Positions 8,013 through 11,979 of a stretch of DNA of 11,979 nucleotides are shown piece after piece. Both the position numbers and the translations under genes were made by a program. Source of the DNA: Diplocarpon mali (lineage: Eukaryota > Ascomycota > Leotiomycetes > Helotiales > Drepanopezizaceae); contig JAENRP010000661.1 of the NCBI GenBank assembly GCA_024741835.1, positions 1 to 11,979 on the forward strand. The letters run 5' to 3'. The notes under the pieces were generated by a model, which saw only the letters and a program-made list of their open reading frames with translations, made no database searches and was not told the origin of the DNA. Each line of letters begins with the position of its first letter. Within the stretch, counting starts at the first letter, position 1.

Positions 8013-8021
8013 TATATTGTA

Positions 8022-8063
8022 AAGACCTAAGATGGATAGGTCTTATGATATATATCATATGAT
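8022..8063. repeat. Inverted repeat and palindromes at the Gypsy-2 LTR tip
   Basis: A perfect 8-base inverted repeat, AAGACCTA (8022-8029) and TAGGTCTT (8037-8044), has a 7-base loop. It abuts a perfect 16-base palindrome TATGATATATATCATA (8044-8059), which overlaps the 10-base palindrome ATCATATGAT (8054-8063). They may be the RIP forms of GATCACATGATC-type repeats seen in fungal Gypsy U3 regions; that origin is inference. Function unknown, possibly regulatory. Confidence 0.6.
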
Positions 8064-8097
8064 CGGCGCAGGATAGTAAGAGGATAAAAGGGCCATC

Positions 8098-8110
8098 TTT
8101 TATATATAGA
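8098..8110 (+). promoter_or_regulatory. TATA-like element in the Gypsy-2 LTR
   Basis: TTTATATATAGAG lies about 80 bases into the LTR, after the palindromes, at a place where a U3 TATA box would be expected. In a sequence this rich in TA, made so by RIP, a TATA match is weak evidence. Confidence 0.25.
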
Positions 8111-8275
8111 GATAGCGCGTGTTGCTATAAGTACTAAATATACCTTATACTTAGGACTTGTTCCTAATATCTTATCTAAGAGAGCCCGCTTATAGTGCTT
8201 CCTCCTTTTGTTTTTAAGTCTTCCCTTAGGCCTATTCTTATATTATCTCTCTTTTATTTTATATTAGTAACTTAC

Positions 8276-9058
8276 GCAAGGACCGATTTCTTAAGATTTC
8301 TATCCTTATACGACCTTATTAATCTCTTAGTTTATAGATAAGAGACCGGCCTTTTGAAAAAAATACGTCTTTGAAATACTTATAGCATTTTAATCAACTT
8401 TAAAAACCTTATCCTCAATTGCCTAATTACTTAGAACTATCGATTTTCGTTTAGCAACTATTAATAACCTTAGATTTTCCCTTTTTAGCTCTGCTTTAAA
8501 AACCCCTATTTTCTTCCTTAACTTTGAGATTTTCGGAATTTTCAGCTTCCTAGTATAAAAAGTTTGGCAAACCCTATAATAGCAATCTTAAATAGTAGTA
8601 GTTTTGAGTACTTAAGTAATATTAAGCGCAAACTCTAATCGGAAGTGCCTCTTTAGAATCTTTAGAAATCCGAATTTAATAATTCAGCTGCCTTAGCTTA
8701 ATAGAACTTTAAAAACTGCCTTAGAATTGTCTTTAAAGACCCCTTTATTCTAAGGACTAATAGGAATTAGCCTAAAGGCTAAGAAGAATCTTAAATATAA
8801 ACCTTATCTTAGAAATTGGTCCTTAATTAAGTAAACCTTATCTTATTATAATTAGTTATAACGCTCCTATTAGCTATTTAGCACTTACTTAGAATCTCTT
8901 AGCAAACTTAAATTAAACTTTTAATAGAATCCGGAATTCTACTCCTAGGCTTAGCCTATAAGTAGAAGGATAAAAAGACGTCTTTAAATAACTTAAGACT
9001 GCTACTTACTTTTTTAATATTAATATTAGAAAATACTAAAAATAATAACAATTTTAAA
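8276..9058 (+). other. Gypsy-2 leader, no recognisable gene
   Basis: About 780 bases between LTR and the first securely read gag codons. The gag phase can be extended upstream to about 8900 with few stops (through IESGILLLGLAYK and LNNLRLLLTFLILILENTK), so part of it may encode the gag N-terminus, but no ATG or motif fixes a start. The stretch holds one copy of the palindromic motif (8938-8966). Fewer changes typical of RIP seem present around 8380-8560, where TTTT and CCC runs are common. I recognise no primer-binding site. Confidence 0.4.
8938..8966. repeat. Palindromic motif copy 4
   Basis: TCTACTCCTAGG (8938-8949) pairs with CCTATAAGTAGA (8955-8966) at 10 of 12 positions around a 5-base loop. 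ACTCCTAGGCTTAG is identical on the plus strand to the minus-strand sequence of copy 2 at 7576-7589, and the right arm CCTATAAGTAGA is identical to the minus strand of copy 1 near 7500. This places one motif in the Gypsy-2 leader and the others in Copia-A. Confidence 0.65.
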
Positions 9059-10450
9059 CTTTTTACTAACCCTTTATTTAAATCTTTTTAAACTCGTCTT
9101 AGTCACTTTAAGATTAACTCGGATTCTGAACGTTCTTTAAGCCCTTTTGAATTTTAAAGTACTTCTTTTAGTAATTAATCTTATAATATTAAAGCTTCTC
9201 CTTTGCCTTTTATAGATTTTATCAACTTAGATAGTTAGTATAAAACGATAATAGCCGTATTTAAGGCTATTATTAATCATTTTCCCCTCTTTAGTTCCCT
9301 TAGCGCTCCTTACTTTATAAGTACTAATATTACTAATTTCCTTAAGTAATATAAGGAAACTTATTACGATTTTAATATTATATAAGAGGATATGATTTCT
9401 CGACTTCCTTGCTACTATAATCATATAAGTAAGGATATTATCAAGTCCCTCCTCGAATGGAAAACTTAGGATTTATAAGAACTCTTTATTAAGGCCTTTA
9501 AATCTGAATTCTGCGAATTTAATAGATAGCAGATTCGCAATACCTTAGCTTTCTTAAAGGAATTTATTCTAATTACTTATACTCCTAAGGAACTTAAGAA
9601 CTACTATCGGACTTTTACTCGTATATCGAATACCTTAATTAGCTAGAAAATACTTAGCGAAATTGAAAGAGGCCGCCTTTTCTTACTTGGATTACCTATT
9701 GGCCTTTGAAATAAGATTATTAAGCATTTTAAGATTAATAAGTAAGACCTTATAACCTTTGCCTTATTTAAGGAATTCTTGGCCTTTGCTTTAAAATCAG
9801 ATCTTAGTAAGAGAACTATTAATATTATAAAGTAGGAAAAAGCCCTTATTCCCTCCTATACTAAAGACCTTAAGAATCTGGTTTAAGAACACTCGAAAGC
9901 TTTGAAAGTTATAAAGGAGGTAAAGAAGAACTTAGTAGTTATACCTTTCACTTGTAGGCCTGACTTAAGAGTAAGATCCAACCTTAGAATTAAGGAACTT
10001 AAGACCTAATTTATAGAACTTTAAATCTAAAGCTTAGAAACTAGGATTAATAATCTCTTATAGGAAAAATAGCATATTCCTTAGTTTAATAATAGATAAA
10101 ACTCAACTATTATAAGCCAACTTAGTAGTTCCTATTACTAGACTCTTGCTTCTTATCATTCGGAATAACCAGCTAATATAAGAACGCAATAGCTGGCTAA
10201 AGAAGGAGGAATTAATCCTACTTAGCACTCTGCTAATATTAATACTATAAGGTACTAAGGAAATAGCAATAGAAGACGACTAACTTACAACTTTTGTAAT
10301 AATAAAGAACTTAACTGCGCTTTATATAAGTACTATAATAATTGCCCTCTTTTCCTTCGTTTTATTAATATTAGGGTTATGCATATTAATAAGTATGAGA
10401 TGCTTTATATTAAAGATCCTAAGTTAGACGCTATTCCTATTAAAAAATAC
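9059..10450 (+). pseudogene. Gypsy-2 gag-like protein
   Basis: Plus-strand phase fixed by codon 9059-9061 and running without an indel. The segment from about 9250 to 9840 has a capsid-like pattern of helical, Lys/Leu/Phe-rich residues (for example EDMISRLPCYYNHISKDIIK, RNTLAFLKEFILITYTPKEL, GRLFLLGLPIGL). A long Gln/Asn/Ser-containing stretch follows. At about 10290-10345 is a Cys-rich cluster, NFCNNKELNCALYKYYNNCP, that looks like a damaged zinc knuckle; the exact C-x2-C-x4-H-x4-C register cannot be fitted. More than twenty TAA/TAG codons interrupt it. A minus-strand open frame at 9227-9424 is antisense to this gag and not a gene. The specific gag family is not recognised. Confidence 0.65.
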
Positions 10451-11340
10451 TAGAATCGTTTATAGCTATAGACTATTTAAATAATAATATATAGTATAAA
10501 ATAGGATAGGGATTTGGCCGAACGGAAGTGCATTATTAAAATCAACTTTAAGGTCCTAACTTATATATATATAAGTCTAGCTAGCAATCTACCTAAGGGA
10601 GTGCTTACTAATTAAACTTTGAACTAGACTGCTATTAAAGTTAAAGGTATCTCTATTTTAAAGTAGATTAATAATAATATATCTGCTAATATTAATGCTA
10701 CTTCTATATCTAGAAACCTTTGGAATGCTTAGCGTTCTTTTAGATCTACTACTCCTTTAATACTAATAAAACTAGCTAAAGTCTAGAAATTAATATATAT
10801 AACTTAGGAATCTTAATATAGGGTTTAAATGCTAAAAGACACCTAATAGTTTAGAACCGCAGTAGATAAGGATAAAGCCGATATAGCAAACGAATTAATT
10901 AGAGATATAATAGATAAAGATAGCTTTAAGCTTAAAGATTAAGAAGTTAAAGTTATTATATAGACCCTTAACCTTAAGTAAAAGAGATAGATATTAAAAT
11001 AGGAGAAATTCGTTAATAAATACGCTAGTTCAATTGCAATAGAGAAAGCTATAGAAAATGTTATAGCTTAGTAAATTAACCTTATATTTAAAGACCTATT
11101 TAGTTTAATTAAACGCTTTAATAAAGTACTAGGAAAGTATATTTCAATTGCTTTTAAAGATTTGAATAATAATAAGGAAATAGAAATTGTAATATAAAAG
11201 AACTTTAAGAAGTACTTAGCCTTAATTAAATGTCTTTAGATTGTAAAAGATAAAGGAATCTAAAGGTACTATAATATTATAGTAATAGCTTTAATATCTT
11301 AGAATATTAATTGAAATTGTTTAATAGTTGTAATAAAAAG
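10451..11340 (+). pseudogene. Gypsy-2 region between gag and protease
   Basis: Continuation of the gag phase without an indel, about 295 codons. It contains NLPKGVLTN (near 10570-10610), then LIRDIIDKDSFKLKD and KFVNKYASSIAIEKAIENVI, which look helical, and YISIAFKDLNNNKEIEIVI near 11140-11195. In fungal gag-protease proteins, similar helical spacers (annotated as DUF4100-like in some lineages) precede a retropepsin fold. I suggest that relation by position and pattern only. Stops are frequent. No catalytic motif is visible. Confidence 0.45.
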
Positions 11341-11836
11341 CCTTATTATTATTTGTTTTATAGAAGAATCAGTTAAAGTAAAGGCTCTAATCGATTATAG
11401 TTTAAAAGTTAATATAATAATTAGAAAAGTAGCGGAAATGGCTTAATTAACAATTATTAGCAATCGACTTCTTATTTATTCGACTATCTTTAGATTGAAA
11501 TACAATTTTAATAAATAGGTGAAAAACGTAAAAGTTAAAGTTAAAGGAATCGTTAATTATACTAACTTTCTAATAATGTAGAATTCTTTAAACGATATTC
11601 TTTTAAAAATGCCCTTTATTTTAGAATCTTAGCTAATATTTAACTATTCTAAAGATAGTCTTATAAAAGCTAGTCTTTAGAATATAGATTGATCTTTAAA
11701 AGGATAAATAGTTATTATAAGAGATATAGTCGAATTCTAAAATAAGGTTTTAAGAAATAATTAGCTAGCAAAAGGGCTAGGCTTAATGTTAGTAAAGGAA
11801 GGCACCTAGTAAGGAGTTATAGTAAAAGGAAGGTGA
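11341..11836 (+). pseudogene. Gypsy-2 retropepsin-like protease, C-terminus of the gag-protease frame
   Basis: Same phase as gag. VKVKALIDYSLKVNIIIRKVA (from about 11370, catalytic Asp codon 11393-11395) matches the family pattern A-L-I-D-S-G-S-E-V-N-I-I: Asp kept, Ser-Gly-Ser damaged. VKGIVNYTNFLIM and LNDILLKMPFILES match the second conserved block (hydrophobic-hydrophobic-D-x-I-L-G-x-P-F). Then FNYSKDSLIKASL and a polar tail run to TGA at 11834-11836. That TGA may be the real end of the protein, because what follows in phase is stop-rich and unlike protein. If so, gag and protease formed one polypeptide and pol a separate frame downstream. Confidence 0.75.
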
Positions 11837-11979
11837 GTTTGCCGATTTTAAATAATAGCGATTTAACTCGCAGTCCTAGACTAAGAGTTAAATCTGGAAT
11901 TTTAAAGAATAGTATAATCGGCGTTTTATTAGCTTAATAATTAAGAAAAAAGAAAAATAAGGTAGAGAAGAGAGTTTGT
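11837..11979. other. Stretch after the Gypsy-2 gag-protease frame, no gene seen
   Basis: The 143 bases to the right edge hold the palindrome at 11860-11894 and an A/G-rich tail (from about 11940, with AAGAAAAAAGAAAAA). The gag-protease phase contains many stops here and no other frame shows a retroelement motif. It may be the spacer before the pol frame. Confidence 0.4.
11860..11894. repeat. 35-base palindrome, copy 5 of the dispersed motif
   Basis: GATTTAACTC (11860-11869) and GAGTTAAATC (11885-11894) are a perfect 10-base inverted repeat. Inside it, AGTC and GACT flank CTA, so nearly the whole 35 bases fold on themselves except for a GC/AA mismatch. Its inner 25 bases (11865-11889) align with the 25-base motif copies at 7566-7590 and 7631-7655, differing mainly by transitions. 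Confidence 0.8.

Larger units (their letters stand above)
7286..8017 (-). mobile_element. Copia-A: 3' end of a second Ty1/copia retrotransposon
   Basis: Minus-strand RNase H C-terminus of a Copia pol (8012-7669), then an untranslated region with tandem repeats, then a probable LTR ending at about 7286. It cannot be the missing piece of Copia-B by simple interruption. In a minus-strand Copia the RNase H lies to the left of integrase, yet here it lies to the right of Copia-B. The RNase H is cut at 8018 by the start of the Gypsy-2 LTR; the rest of this element is expected to the right of the window. Confidence 0.75.
8018..8275 (+). repeat. Gypsy-2 5' LTR (right end uncertain)
   Basis: Starts TGTAAAGACC, right where the Copia-A frame stops; the preceding TATAT (8013-8017) may be a target duplication. 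U3-like palindromes lie at 8022-8063, a TATA-like run at 8098-8110, and a transcribed-looking segment follows. The right end should read TTACA to mirror the start. The nearest match is CTTAC at 8271-8275, followed by GCAAGGACC, which is not an obvious primer-binding site. I could not check against a 3' LTR. Confidence 0.5.
8018..11979 (+). mobile_element. Gypsy-2: 5' part of a second Gypsy-like retrotransposon
   Basis: A TGTAAAGACC terminus at 8018 interrupts Copia-A RNase H. A plausible LTR, an AT-rich leader, then one plus-strand frame with gag-like, Cys-rich and retropepsin-like segments follow. No RT is present before the right edge, so pol and the 3' LTR should lie outside. Assignment to Gypsy rather than Copia rests on the retropepsin segment, which resembles proteases of fungal Gypsy-type gag-pro proteins. 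This would be firmer with RT and integrase in view. Confidence 0.7.

Noticed and set aside
1..8017. Copia-B and Copia-A as one Copia element split by Gypsy-1
   Set aside because: For a single minus-strand Copia, RNase H must lie left of integrase. Here it lies 6 kb to the right, so a simple insertion into one element cannot give this order.
8276..8300. Primer-binding site after the Gypsy-2 LTR
   Set aside because: GCAAGGACCGATTTC does not begin with the TGG expected for pairing to a tRNA 3' end, and the LTR boundary itself is not certain.
9227..9424. Open frame of 65 codons on the minus strand
   Set aside because: Antisense to the Gypsy-2 gag frame, no motif, no homolog I recognise, composition follows the opposite-strand gene.
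1..11979. A bacterial accessory system, CRISPR array or defence island
   Set aside because: No regularly spaced repeats, no intact bacterial genes, and clear eukaryotic retrotransposon domains across the window.

Overview
The window is an AT-rich block made entirely of degraded LTR retrotransposons. I see no intact host gene, tRNA, rRNA or CRISPR array. Three long retroelement reading frames can be followed for about 1.4, 3.7 and 2.8 kb. Almost no indels break them, but dozens of in-frame TAA/TAG codons do. The changes are nearly all C-to-T or G-to-A in CpA/TpG context: Gln to stop, Trp to stop, Cys/His to Tyr, Asp to Asn, Glu to Lys. This is the footprint of repeat-induced point mutation (RIP), which together with the Ty1/copia and Ty3/gypsy protein families points to a filamentous ascomycete (Pezizomycotina). 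I cannot name the species.

Layout from left to right. (1) 1-about 1430, minus strand: a Copia pol fragment, 'Copia-B', with integrase, linker and the first residues of reverse transcriptase. (2) About 1430-7285, minus: a nearly complete chromodomain Gypsy element, 'Gypsy-1', read from high to low coordinates as gag with zinc knuckle, protease, RT, RNase H, integrase, chromodomain, polypurine tract and 3' LTR. (3) About 7286-8017, minus: the 3' end of a second Copia element, 'Copia-A', with the RNase H C-terminus, a 3' untranslated region carrying tandem repeats, and a probable LTR. (4) 8018-11979, plus: the 5' part of a second Gypsy-like element, 'Gypsy-2', with LTR, leader, and a long gag-retropepsin frame. 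Its RT would lie beyond the right edge.

The order of pieces is best explained by nested insertion: Gypsy-1 landed in Copia-B, Copia-A landed in the 5' end of Gypsy-1, and Gypsy-2 landed in the RNase H region of Copia-A. The missing halves should then lie to the right of the window in a predictable order.

The least explained feature is a short palindromic motif with a 25-base core. It occurs five times in the apparently non-coding parts of Copia-A and Gypsy-2.
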